A DNA stretch of 64,000 nucleotides from Gnetum montanum. Lineage: Eukaryota; Streptophyta; Gnetopsida; Gnetales; Gnetaceae. Positions 10,740 through 21,559 of this stretch are shown here, piece after piece. The stretch lies in NCBI GenBank assembly GCA_015680685.1, contig MNCI01005895.1:619470-683469 (forward strand), read 5' to 3'. The notes under the pieces were generated by a model. The model had not been told where the DNA came from. It saw only the letters and a program-made list of their open reading frames with translations, and made no database searches. The position numbers and the translations under genes were made by a program. The stretch's first letter is position 1, and every line of letters begins with the position of its first letter.

Positions 10740-12802
10740 AGAAACTGGCTGCTACACATAATAACCTTAAGGATCAGGTTGTCGGTAAGGGTACTGTTGT
10801 GTTGGCAGTGGCATCCCCCATGACTATGGGTATTTCCACTTCTGATGTTATCCAATGGACTGTGGTGGAGTTCCACTTGGATAATACATTAGTGGTTGGT
10901 GGAACTGCCTTGGGTTACCTTGTGGATAAGGTAACCTGTGAGGTGTTTACCATTGGTTGAGTTTTGGATTTAGTGCATACACCCTAGACTCTTGTAGATG
11001 TGAGATAATTGGACAACATCCCTTAGGATGGTCATAATGGCAAATCTCACTCCATCTTCATCGTCTATGTCAGAGTTCACAGCCACCTCAGAGTTAGTGA
11101 TTTTCCCCTTACCCTTGTTATGTGCAAGGCTTAAATCTCTCCACTTTTTCTTACTTTTGTCACTACTTTGTTCCTCCTAAGACTCTTCTAAAATTTTCAA
11201 GACTGTTTCAATTCTCGAGTTTAAGGAATCCCACATTTGGTCTACCTTGGCTGATACCTTGGTTGTTAATTTTTGGATCAGCAAAGTTTTCCGATTCACC
11301 AACTCTTCAAGTGGTGACTCATCCTCCTCATCACAAAATTTCACTTCCTTCTTACGAAGGGAGGGATTGCGATTATATTCTTCCACAGTTTCCATTTTAC
11401 ATAGTTCACCCTCTTCTTGTGCTACTTGTTCCAACAAGCTATGTACTTCATGTGCTCTAAGTTGTGAGAGTCTCCCTTGGACATAAGTTCCAAGGGTTCT
11501 CCTAGTTTCATAACTTAGCCCATCCACGATGTGCTAAAATTGATCTTGCTGAGCATACCCATGGCCTAGGCAATGATGTAACAATGTGTAGTAGTAGGCC
11601 ATGGTAGCATCCAAGGGTTCATATATACCTTATTTCCAGCCTTGGATCTACTTACACAAATTCGACACTCTGGAGTACATCTGATACTTATTGTTGAAGA
11701 GTTCTAGCATCGTACCCCACCTCCTGATGGTTTCTAGTTCTAAGGACCGGTACCAACTCTTTGCTTCTTTGGTGAGTGTCCTTGGAAACAACTTAAGTTT
11801 CTGCCACTCATTTTCTATATTCTACAAAGCACAGGCATCATGGAATGCCTGTAAATGATTTTGCAGATCAGCATTGTATCCCCCCTCAAATCGTGGGATA
11901 TTGTTCATGTTTAAACACCTAATTTGACTATCCTTAAATGCCTTGTGGGAATCCTAACTACCTCTGTTATGTCAAGCATACTTTGGGTTATGAGTAGGGG
12001 CTTGTCATGATCATCTCTTTCATGACACCTGTGATGTCTGTGTTGTTCCCTACTCTCCCTACATCCTTTCCCTTGTCCTCTCTCTTGAGTTTCCCATCAA
12101 GGTCTTTCATCCTTCTTACCTTTATCCTCACCTTTATGTTCATGATGGCTATGCCCAGATGTGGAAGGAGAGGGTGAGTAATGGGATGAAGGAGAAGAAG
12201 AAGGGGAACCATCTCCATGACGATGTTTCTTACCTTCTCTTTGGCTGCTATGGCCCCGATCATGGTGACGATCTAAGTGCTCATTGTTAGCATGAGTGGT
12301 TGTTCCCTCTGTGAACAGTTGGTGTTCATGGGCATCAGAACTAGGGATATGTATCGTATATCGTAGGTCCTAATACCCAACCTCCTCACCATCGTTAGGA
12401 GGGGGAACATCATTTTTTAGAGAACCCGTGATAAGGGGTTCCTCATCTCCTATTTCGCTAAGGATGTGTAGGGCTTTACCCTCCAGAAAAGTATGTTGAC
12501 TCTCCTACCTTAAGTCTCTCATATGTTGGGCTTCTTTGGGATAATAATCCCTCATGTCAAAATCTTCTGCAACGTATTCAACGAATAGTTCTTGTATGTC
12601 AATCTGTTCCAAGGCACGGAAAAGCATGTGAGAGACTGATTGATCTTGGGGTAACACAATGTTACCTTGCAAATCTCTCCATTGTAGCTGTTCATCTTGA
12701 TGAAGGATAAAAGTAAAGTTGGGAATATACTCATCAGGATGAGTATAAACTATCTTATATTGTTTAGGACTTGGTTGATTTCAGCTATGTGTTTTATGTT
12801 GC
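10740..12802 (-). pseudogene. Family-G gag polyprotein, decayed
   Basis: Read on the minus strand from the gap edge: a Ser/Pro/His-rich basic N-terminal region (codons in 12130-12300), then a retrotransposon gag-type domain (about 11530-11930), a charged region (11177-11527, still open for 116 codons), and a zinc-knuckle-like motif ICHYDHPKG near 11010-11050. A Pro/Tyr/Gln-rich tail follows. Several stops and frameshifts interrupt it. The start codon is expected inside the assembly gap. The same order is seen at 52.2-54.14 kb and 61.15-63.6 kb. Gag would package the element RNA into cytoplasmic particles. This copy cannot encode the full protein as it stands. Confidence 0.65.
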
Positions 12803-13595
12803 NNNNNNNNNNNNNNNNNNNNNNNNNNNNNNNNNNNNNNNNNNNNNNNNNNNNNNNNNNNNNNNNNNNNNNNNNNNNNNNNNNNNNNNNNNNNNNNNNN
12901 NNNNNNNNNNNNNNNNNNNNNNNNNNNNNNNNNNNNNNNNNNNNNNNNNNNNNNNNNNNNNNNNNNNNNNNNNNNNNNNNNNNNNNNNNNNNNNNNNNNN
13001 NNNNNNNNNNNNNNNNNNNNNNNNNNNNNNNNNNNNNNNNNNNNNNNNNNNNNNNNNNNNNNNNNNNNNNNNNNNNNNNNNNNNNNNNNNNNNNNNNNNN
13101 NNNNNNNNNNNNNNNNNNNNNNNNNNNNNNNNNNNNNNNNNNNNNNNNNNNNNNNNNNNNNNNNNNNNNNNNNNNNNNNNNNNNNNNNNNNNNNNNNNNN
13201 NNNNNNNNNNNNNNNNNNNNNNNNNNNNNNNNNNNNNNNNNNNNNNNNNNNNNNNNNNNNNNNNNNNNNNNNNNNNNNNNNNNNNNNNNNNNNNNNNNNN
13301 NNNNNNNNNNNNNNNNNNNNNNNNNNNNNNNNNNNNNNNNNNNNNNNNNNNNNNNNNNNNNNNNNNNNNNNNNNNNNNNNNNNNNNNNNNNNNNNNNNNN
13401 NNNNNNNNNNNNNNNNNNNNNNNNNNNNNNNNNNNNNNNNNNNNNNNNNNNNNNNNNNNNNNNNNNNNNNNNNNNNNNNNNNNNNNNNNNNNNNNNNNNN
13501 NNNNNNNNNNNNNNNNNNNNNNNNNNNNNNNNNNNNNNNNNNNNNNNNNNNNNNNNNNNNNNNNNNNNNNNNNNNNNNNNNNNNNNNNNNNNNNN
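12803..13595. other. Assembly gap of 793 N
   Basis: No sequence. By comparison with the other copies it should hold the gag start, the leader with the primer-binding site and the first third of the 5' LTR. The open frames that cross it are artefacts of N translation. Confidence 0.99.
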
Positions 13596-13828
13596 TACAC
13601 ACCCTGAACTATGCAACTCTGGCTACCAAATGATAATCGTTACTGGGATCACCACACGTAACGCACATGCTTGAAGTGGTCGTACTGAGGCACTTAACTA
13701 GCCTAAGCATGTTAAGCAGCCAATTCCTTGACTAGTCATACACATCTGTAGATGCTCGTAATCAAGTTGTACTCATCGCGCATTCTAGGAGTTTAGGATG
13801 AGAGAGACTAATCGCAATGAGTAGCTGA
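13596..13828 (-). repeat. Partial 5' LTR of the nested family-G element
   Basis: Matches 7189-7432 of the 3' LTR closely, with about a dozen differences by eye. It stops at a single N at 13829 and is followed directly by repeat B sequence. The remaining part of the LTR, equivalent to 7433-7854, is absent, which points to a misjoin or collapsed sequence at that N. Confidence 0.75.
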
Positions 13829-13829
13829 N

Positions 13830-14480
13830 TAGAACTTGAATTAGGATTTACAAAAAGCTTTCAAAATAGTTCTACCATTTAAGCTTGTAGAACTAGTTTA
13901 TGAAGCCAAAATTCAACTCTACAAATGGTATTAAGATTGGCTCTACTATCTCAACTTTAGAAAAAGTATCACTTGTAGAGATAAAATTTGATTCTACAAG
14001 TGATCTCAAAAACGATTCTACCATGTTAGCTTGTAGAACTAACTTATGAAGACAAAATTTAGCTCTACAAATGGACTTGAAAATTTCTTGTACAAACCAT
14101 ATTAGTTTTGGAAAATTAATGAGCTTGCTAAATTTGGGAAATAAATCTAAAAAGATGAACCTCAAGGAAAATTTTCTATGTAAGCTTCTATGTAATGTCA
14201 GTTTGTAAAACTAAAAATTAATTCCATATTGAAAATCAAAAATGGTTCTAGAAGCCATGTCAAGATAAATAGAGGTCATCTCAAATCCACCAAGGATTAA
14301 AACTTTAATTTACACACATGCATACTATACTTTTAATCTAGCTCAACAAGTTATGAAGTAGAGGCAAAAGAGTATGATGCAGTACATAGAACTAAAAATT
14401 GATTCTACAAAGAATCTTAAACTCATTTTTCCACACTAGCTCCCTTGTAGAATGAGTTCATAGAGCATAAAAATAGTTCT
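13830..14480. repeat. Repeat B, right part
   Basis: Continues repeat B after the nested element. 'gaattaggattta' near 13837 matches repeat A near 2499, and 'ttaatttacacacatgca' near 14307 matches 2907 and 3569. About 140 bp of repeat A (about 2352-2495) have no counterpart on either side of the insertion, and were probably lost at the single-N join at 13829. Confidence 0.65.
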
Positions 14481-15430
14481 AGGAACTTATCCTAGATATT
14501 GATTCTAATAGAGCTTTGCATGATGCATTTTCTACATTTTAAAAATGAATGGGGGAACTTCTAGGATTAATTAATTTCCTAGAAAGATTACCTACCTTTA
14601 TCTGATCTATTACCATATGAGATGATATAACAATTTGTACATTATTATTTTAATTTCAAGACAACTCTAGAAAGATATGAAAGATGGTTATTGAAGCGTT
14701 CAAGATCACAAATTCTTACATAGATTTAGATGGGCTAATATTGTAACATTTTGATCATTAATAAAATAAGAATTAAGCTCTACATAGAAAGGTCTTAAGT
14801 TCAAACATTGAAAAAAAATTTAAATGCCAATTCATAATTATTTAATTAGCTTAAAAAGCATCAATATAGCTTTATTTTTGAAGAAGGTTTCAAGCTTAAT
14901 TTTCAATGGGATATGAAATTTTTAAATTTAAGGCATAAATTCTAGTCCATAAAAGTTTTTAGGGGAATATTGACCAAGTGAAAGAGCAAAATAAAAAAGG
15001 AATATATCATTCATATTTTGTTCTTGAAGAAAACTAATTTTATCTAAATTTCAACCATCAAAAATAGTGATTTCACACTATGTTAGAAATTGGCATGACA
15101 AGATCTTGGGTTTAAATCTTAGTTGAAAATGAAAATTTTATTTGGCCAATATGTGAAATTAAGGTTTATTTGATTACTAATTGAACAAAAAAAGCATGGG
15201 ATTTGATCAAGACATAGAGATTATGTCATATGTTAGGATCAAACTTTTTGCAATTCACAAACTTGAGAAAAAAGCATTTATTCCAGTTTATAGTTTTTGG
15301 TTGGCCATAAGATTCAAAAAAGGTACCAATGACTAATTCAAGATAGAAGATAGTCACAAAATTAAAAAAGAAAGCTTTGGCCAGGTGTTCAAATTACAAA
15401 TAAATTTTTTTTCCTCGATTTGAATAATGA
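14481..15430. other. Unassigned A+T-rich sequence
   Basis: No gene, RNA or terminal repeat recognised. Open frames are short and stop-dense in all six readings. Confidence 0.4.
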
Positions 15431-15560
15431 AGAAAAGTCAATATCAGCCAAAATGCATGTGGTCCATTTCAACCATCCATAACCTGAACTAGAGAAACCA
15501 ACATTTGGCCTTTTTCACAATTTTTCCAAGACTCAGTTTTTCCATTTTGAATATCCATAA
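15430..15560. repeat. Two degenerate units of the 78-bp minisatellite
   Basis: Contains 'tccatttcaaccatccataacc', 'aactagagaaa' and 'acatttggcc' in the same order as the large array at 22007-22690, for just under two units. It lies about 120 bp upstream of a family-C LTR, whereas the large array begins flush with the end of another family-C LTR. Confidence 0.65.
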
Positions 15561-15683
15561 CTATAATTTTCCCATTCCTAAATGGTGCCACTACATAATC
15601 AAGATGGTGTCTCTTCATAACTAATCTTGATATTAGCATGATAGGACTCAAAAGAGCGATTGAAATTAAGACCCAAAAGGCCA

Positions 15684-16128
15684 TGTTGTAATAATAGACA
15701 TGTCTCTTGAAGTAACCTTTGGGGTTTTACCCTAAGGTATTTATACCCAAGCATTAGAGGTCATCTTATCATGGTTTTGTGAAGAAATTAAAGGTGAGTA
15801 ACAAGATCTAGGTGAAGTGGGATAGGAAGAGGACTAGCCATCCCTTCTAGCTAGTTGTTAACCGTGATGGCAATGCTAGATTGCCTCTAACGGATAGATG
15901 TCAAAGGAAGAAAACCCCAAGTAACACCCAAAGCATGATCCAAATACACTATTCCACATCAATAAATCTTTATTTTCCTTTTCTTTCTATATTTTTTCTG
16001 TTACCTTCTTTACGCTCAATATTGAATGTTACACATATTTGATGTTTTCTATGTTATCTTCTTATGTATAATGTCTAATATATCATATATTTGATGTTTC
16101 TAATGACATCGAGGAATAGGATGTCACA
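15684..16128 (+). repeat. 5' LTR of family-C element (about 445 bp)
   Basis: Begins TGTTG and ends GTCACA, followed directly by a primer-site-like sequence. It contains GGTATTTATACCC near 15738, which fits a TATA box, and AATAAATCTTTATT near 15962, which fits a polyadenylation region. It aligns with the minus-strand copy at 45216-45653 and the plus-strand copy ending at 22006. The exact left end is inferred from the TG rule, because the 45-kb copy is cut there by another insertion. Confidence 0.65.
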
Positions 16129-16143
16129 TTTTGTATTAGAGAA
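16129..16143 (+). other. Primer-binding site, initiator-Met type (decayed)
   Basis: TTTTGTATTAGAG directly after the LTR differs by a few changes from TTTGGTATCAGAGC, the usual plant initiator-Met primer site. The opposite-strand copy reads TTTGATATCAAG at 45204-45215. Confidence 0.55.
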
Positions 16144-17617
16144 AAGCACAGCCTAAGGGCCATTTAGAACCATGGACCAACTATAATCTGAACTTGATGA
16201 TGAACCATGATTTCATGATCTAGGAAGAGTCATGGACTACCACCAGATGTGCCATATGCCTGACATGATCCTTGTAAGCCAAAAGATACATTTTTATTTG
16301 ATTTTCATGGACAATGGATCAAAGATATAAAATACATGTAGACACCACCAACTAACAAGATTCCTTCAAGGATATCAAGAGACCTTATTATGCTTCATCA
16401 AGTTACATCAAGTAGAAGAAACATTGGTAAGATAAGTATACATTAATCTATGTAATTCTTACCCATCTTGTAGTGACGCTAGAAATTTTAATTGATTAAG
16501 GTTATTTTAAGTTTCTCCCTAGGCTAGAAACCATGGCCTAAATTACAATTTATTTTCGTTAAAATACCTAACCCTATAACTTGGAATTATTCATCTTACC
16601 CAAGACCTATGTATTGATAAATTTAATGGAATAAACTTGATCATAAGATTGTCTGATTCCTACTCAAGGTTATTACCATGAGATCCATAGGAAACTTAGT
16701 ACTCGTTAGGTAATGTTGTAAGGTTTTACATTGCTAACCTTCTTCTTAGTACATCACTATGATATAATCATGATCTAAGAAGAATAAGCCTACATCATAC
16801 TTGTCAAATTACAAGGTAAAAATATTATATTTCAATCCAAAGATTAGTATATCATTTATAGTTAAAAGCCAAGTTATCTAGAAGTCATCATGTTACCCAT
16901 ACATTTACCTACTAATATGATATTGGAAAAATAGGAAATTTTGGTCCACTCATTTATGAAAATCCAACTTAGTTTTTGGACCTAAAAACCATGTCCCATG
17001 CATAGTATTCATCAAGATAAAACCAATGGTGCAAATTTCATCCCAATTAGACTTATAGTTTGAGAGATAATATCATTCAAAATTTCTCATTATGTGTGCA
17101 TTTTAAAAATAATAGATTAAGAAATTATTACATTAATTATTACAAAATATTTATTTAAATTTTAAAAATAAAAAAATAAAAATTTTGGAGAGGCACAAGT
17201 CCTTTACAAGACCACACAAACTAATCTATGCCTTTTTCCCTCTACATAGCAACATTCTACATCTTTTCCAACTACCATCCTCACATGCCTATTGATGGTA
17301 ACCTTCCATTTATGGCCTTTGTCTTTACGTATCCCTGCCTACCTACCTATCTACTATCATGCAATTTTTCCCATTCTCACTATCATGCCTACCCATCTAT
17401 GTCATCCTACCCTCCTTCACACTACTACACCTCCATTTCTTTCTTCTTTGCACATTGTCCCTCTACTACCCTCTAGCCACTGTGTGTTGTTCATCCTTCT
17501 GCTCACACTGCAACCTTTGCTCCCACATCACCTATCATTGCTTGTTGTTCCTATGACCTGTAGCCTCTACCACTAAGAAAATAATAATAAAATATATAAA
17601 AAATAAATAAAATTTTA

Positions 17618-17660
17618 TAGATACATACATACGTACATACATATATATATATATATATAA
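17618..17660. repeat. Microsatellite, CATA then TA repeats
   Basis: Runs of 'atac' followed by (at)n to 17659. Simple repeat. Confidence 0.85.
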
Positions 17661-18129
17661 GAATTTGGTAGGTTGCACAGCCTTACAATGACTTCACCAC
17701 CTTGCTTAAGGCTATGTAAGCCTCACAAAAGTGCATTTGTGCTACCTCACCATTCACATTGTCTTGTCCTCCTTGCATGCTACCTATTGCCCACCATCTC
17801 CCTACTCACTACCACCACTACCATCATGCCTCTTCCTACCATGATTCTCTATGTCACACCTTTTGTCTGTTAGAGCACCATTGCCTATACCTACTACGAA
17901 TGCATCTATGCATCCTTCTCTTGTAATTCTATTACCTTTTTTGCTACCTGTCATGCCACACCACATTCCTTGACTAGTGTTGTGACATACTATGCTATGT
18001 AGAAACCTGCAGTAATCATCGGTTTCATTCTTCATATTTCTCATCATTTTTTCCACCACATTCTCACCACTGCTACCACTATCATCACTGCTACCTTTAC
18101 CAAAAGAATTATTAGAAAATTTTGTACGT

Positions 18130-18470
18130 CATAATGTTTTATGGGAACTGTAGACATTGTGGAAGCTAGCCTTCATGGTATTCCCATGGACACCATAGAT
18201 ACCATCAAATCTAGCCTCCACAATTCTCCCAAGGATACTGTAGATAGCATGAAATCCAACCTCCATGATGCTCTTATGGACACCATGAAATCCAACCTCC
18301 ATATTGCTCCCATGTACTCCACAAACATTATGGAATCTAGCCTCTATGATGCTCTCATGGATACAACAAATACCATGGAATCGAGCCTCCATATTGCTCT
18401 GGTAAACACCATGGAATCTAGCATCCATAGTGCTCTAATGGGCACCATCAATGCCATCAACATCTAGAAA
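18130..18470 (+). repeat. 45-bp minisatellite with 36-bp variant units, open on both strands
   Basis: Units such as 'atggacaccatag...cctcc...gctctt' repeat every 45 bases, with at least two units shortened by 9 bases to 36. All lengths are multiples of three, so the plus strand stays open for 108 codons (18141-18467), with peptide repeats of the type MDT...MESSLH.A. The minus strand is open for 99 codons (18129-18428). The CATGG/CCATG cores make each unit partly self-complementary. A coding role is not supported by any promoter or partner. Confidence 0.75.
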
Positions 18471-18600
18471 CTTTTCCATTAATTAACAAAAAATTTCAAA
18501 CATTAGGAAATTAGATGAAAAAATTTAAATACAAAAACATGAAAAATATTTTCAAAAAATAATTTCATGCATTACTAGCAACAAAAATAAGCACTGCACG

Positions 18601-18652
18601 ATAAATTTGATCTAGTCTAGAGTAGTACTAGGATGGGTGATCTCTTAAAAAG
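18601..18652 (+). other. 5S rRNA-derived segment (internal control region) in family C
   Basis: The core GAGTAGTACTAGGATGGGTG is identical to the 3' half of the plant 5S rRNA internal promoter (box C region). Flanking bases extend the match with substitutions to about 50 bases, from the position of TTAAGC to CTCCTGGGAAG. It is in the sense direction of the element, about 2.5 kb after the primer site. The second family-C copy has the matching block at 43093-43143. This is not a functional 5S gene because the 5' half and the 3' end are missing or unrecognisable. Confidence 0.8.
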
Positions 18653-19729
18653 GTTTTTTTTATTCCTAATTTTTTCAACTACATAAGCCATAATTTTATA
18701 TTCTAAAATCCTTTTTTTGACAAATAAAGAGTTTTTTCCTATAGCTTTTAACCTCCTAGACATAATGGTAAACTCAAATCTATACCATGGAGCTTCAAAA
18801 TTTAGTTTTTACTCCTTGTCTAATATAGTACCTTAAGATCCTTAAAGACTCATTTTAGCATAACCTGGGCATATTATGTTTATATCTAACATATGAATAA
18901 TCATTTATAACATTTTTTATCCTTCTAAATTCAATGATGAGGCTGGATTTACCATCCAAGTACTCAATAATTTGATGATATGTCAAACTGTGCCTTGATA
19001 GGCCATAACATAGAAGAATTAATCACACCTAGAAATTTAATTGTTGGGACTAATAATTAAACCTCTTAGGTTATCTTGGACTCTAAGATTAAATTCTTAG
19101 TCTCTTTAAATAGATAATTTTAGATTACAAACCCCTAGTATGTCATTAGTTACATTGTCGAAGTCAGTGTTCTACTGGCAATAGAAAAGTGGTTAAAAGT
19201 ATTGGTAATGTAACTAGATGTTATTAATCAAAAATTAGTTGATGACCTAGAATGATCAAGAAGATGTATATCAGCTTATCCTATAACCAAATCATATGGA
19301 AGAACAAACATTAAGAGTCGTAATCTTGCTTTGACAAGGTGTATGATACCCATAAATAGTAATGATTGAGGAGAAAATTCAAGAATGAGAATGAAAGTTG
19401 CAACATACAATATGCCTGCAAGATTTATAGCTAGTGAAAGACAACATTTGCTATATACACCATTGACCTTGTATTGGCATGAGTATTGATACCCACATGT
19501 CTTAGCATTATTACAAGATTTGGATGCTAAATACTTATGGTATAAGTAAAAGGTTCTTCTTTTGAGCCATATGGATTAGCCTATTAAAGAAATCACAACA
19601 TGGATGGTTACACAATATTTTATAAGGAAGCCAAGTTTGAATTGATATGAAGATTTAAATAGAACTTAGAAGATATAATTATGGAAATCCCAGAACTTTA
19701 AATCATCAAATACAAAGAATAGTAAAGGT

Positions 19730-20963
19730 TGAGAATCATTGAATTTAGAAGGGAGAAATGAATAAGTTCCCCAAAATAAAATTTATTTAGCCAAAGCACA
19801 CACTAAATTTTAATGTGGTTCCCCAACTTGGGTAGTACACACTCAAAGGGTAGTTTTCTAGCATACCTCTAGACTTTATTGCTCTCAAAATGTGGTTTGA
19901 AGGGTACCACACACTATACAAGCTCTAAGCTCCACTCCAAAGTGATTCGATGCCACAAATAAACTTAACCATGTAAGGTCCAACAAACTTAGAATGTGAT
20001 TTCTAGGATCCCAAAATCTTTACAACTTAAGCTCCACTTGAGAGTATTATGGAACTACACCAACACTCAATCCTATAGGATCCCAACAAGTTCAAGGATG
20101 CTACCTTCTTACAAGAAGCATATCAACCCTATAGGACAACAAAAGAGAAACAAAAATTACAAGGAAATGATGTAACTAATTTTGCTAGTCCTTGTACTTT
20201 GAAGTACAACATAATAGATCTCTTACAAAAATACAAAAGATAGCACAATGATGCACAAAAATACAATAGAATAATTTGCATAATAATTGCTTGATGTTAA
20301 CACTTGCACTTAACACTTTCTCTTTTTCCAATAGAATGAAGTCTTCCTATAGCATAGATGTTTCAAAAATCACCTCAAAATTCATGCAATAGATATCTCA
20401 TAGTTACTAGAGATGTCTTCATTGAGATTAACACATCTTTCTACATCAGACTTCCATTCAAGAGAGACATCTTCTTCACAAGGAAGATGTCTTTGACGAG
20501 ACGTCTTATAAGAAAGATGTCTAGTATATTTGAGAGATGTCTTCTTCTGAGCAACCTTAAACCTAGCCAAGACACCTTCATCATCAAGAATACATCTTTT
20601 CTTAATATTATACTTCTACTATTTCTTAAAGACGTCTTCACTGATCCTTTAGTTCTTCAACCAAGATGTCTACTACTGTTTAGAGGCCTTCACTTGATGG
20701 GAGACATCTATTATTTCTTGGAGACATCTTTCTTTAATAATTTCTTCAATACTAAGGCTTCCCTTTGATCACCAGGGTTGAGCTTTGAGGTCTTCATTTC
20801 TTGTCCATACACTTTGAACTCTTGCATGCTTTCTTTGAGATCTTGTAGATGTCCTTCTTCTTTGAGCTCTCCTTTTGTCCAAATCTAAACTCTTTCCCTA
20901 CAACCACATAGGCATCCTTATTCTCAATGGTTCTTAAGATTTTGACATACCAAAAGGTCAACA
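19730..20963 (-). mobile_element. Solo copia-like LTR (1234 bp)
   Basis: TG at 19730 and CA at 20962-20963 bound a sequence homologous to the LTR at 45654-46755. The 5 bases AAGGT occur immediately on both sides (19725-19729 and 20964-20968), a perfect target-site duplication. No interior sequence remains, so the two LTRs of the original insertion recombined to leave one. It lies inside the family-C element, hence is younger than it. On the minus strand the U3 holds an array of AGACGTCT-like palindromes. Confidence 0.85.
20405..20732. promoter_or_regulatory. Array of AGACGTCT palindromes and their decay products in the LTR U3
   Basis: About eleven copies of AGACGTCT, AGATGTCT, AGACATCT or one-off variants lie within 330 bp; intact AGACGTCT occurs near 20500 and 20630. 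The TG and CA forms are what one CpG-to-TpG change on either strand gives. The GACGTC core is a known plant bZIP (C-box) site. A stress-responsive enhancer is an inference. Confidence 0.55.
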
Positions 20964-20968
20964 AAGGT

Positions 20969-21559
20969 TTAAGATAAGTCACATAGCCTTAACATTTATA
21001 GTAACAATCCATTTATTAGGAAAATGTGTATGTGCAGTTAACACATATTAAATTACGACATAAAATTTTCCAAATGTTAGATGATGTTAAGGAGCATTCT
21101 TGATTAAGAAAATACAAGAAATTTTGAACAATAAGTTATTCCTAAGTCACATTAATCTAGTGTCATATGTTGTTTATGCAAACTTTAATGCAAAAGTTGA
21201 AAGTAGTATTTATCAATTCTTTAAATATGGATGTGTGAAGGAATTGTTGGAAGATGAACCGAGTTTGAAGAAGATGCTTCCATTAATTCAATAGGTAATT
21301 CCATAGAATAATTAGATTCTAGAATTTAGAAATAGATGATGTTGATGGATAGTATTCATCAAGAAACACAGTTTAGTAATTACTCTATCATGATTAATGA
21401 AGATGGGTCAACATCATTCTTATTTGGCACCTTAGATTATATTTGGTATAATTTGCAATTCTTCCAAGTTACCAAGCTACTAGAGTTAATTTCTAAAGAA
21501 GAAGTTTAGAAGAAGAAAGATCAAGCCATTCCATCCCAAAAAAGATCATCCAATCATAT
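20969..21559 (+). other. Interior sequence between the solo LTR and the second family-C LTR
   Basis: Presumed 3' part of the family-C element. It contains a 64-codon open frame at 21100-21294 (Leu/Lys-rich, with SYVVYANFNAKVESS), followed by further coding-like stretches such as DYIWYNLQFFQVTKLLELI around 21440 after stops. No family could be named. It may be a scrap of a gag-like ORF. Confidence 0.35.

Larger units (their letters stand above)
6890..13829 (-). mobile_element. Family-G gypsy-like retrotransposon nested in repeat B
   Basis: A minus-strand LTR element: 3' LTR at 6890-7854, polypurine tract at 7855-7868, non-coding interior, gag remnant at about 10740-12802, then an assembly gap and a partial 5' LTR at 13596-13828. 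Repeat B flanks both sides, so it inserted after the A/B duplication. It keeps far more CpG sites than the copies at 48-64 kb, which suggests a younger insertion. Compared with them it lacks the roughly 3-kb accessory ORF block between the polypurine tract and the gag-side noncoding region. No reverse transcriptase or integrase was found. Confidence 0.8.
16144..19724 (+). mobile_element. Interior of family-C element, largely non-coding
   Basis: Sequence downstream of the primer site matches, in opposite orientation, 45203 down to about 43020. Shared landmarks are the 'ggccca' region after the primer site, the stretch near 16970 on cross-reading 44330, the 5S-derived block and the 'ccatggagct' segment near 18789 and 43077. 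There is no gag or pol domain that I could recognise; open frames at 17228-17576 are not shared. It fits a large non-autonomous derivative (LARD-like). The last kilobase has no partner in the window. Confidence 0.55.

Noticed and set aside
11122-11486. Plus-strand ORFs opposite the gag charged region
   Set aside because: The minus-strand frame (11177-11527) has the gag-like composition and is collinear with two other gag copies; the plus frames are shadows.
12697-13674. Long open frames in several readings across 12.7-13.7 kb
   Set aside because: They consist of translated N from the 793-base gap; only short real ends remain.
17228-17576. Three overlapping plus-strand ORFs rich in Pro, Leu, His and Tyr
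   Set aside because: The region is C/T-rich noncoding interior of family C; the matching part of the second copy has no such frames and no promoter or splice signals fit.
18620-18640. Functional 5S rRNA gene
   Set aside because: Only the internal control region is present; the 5' half, 3' end and T-run terminator context of a real 5S gene are missing or diverged.
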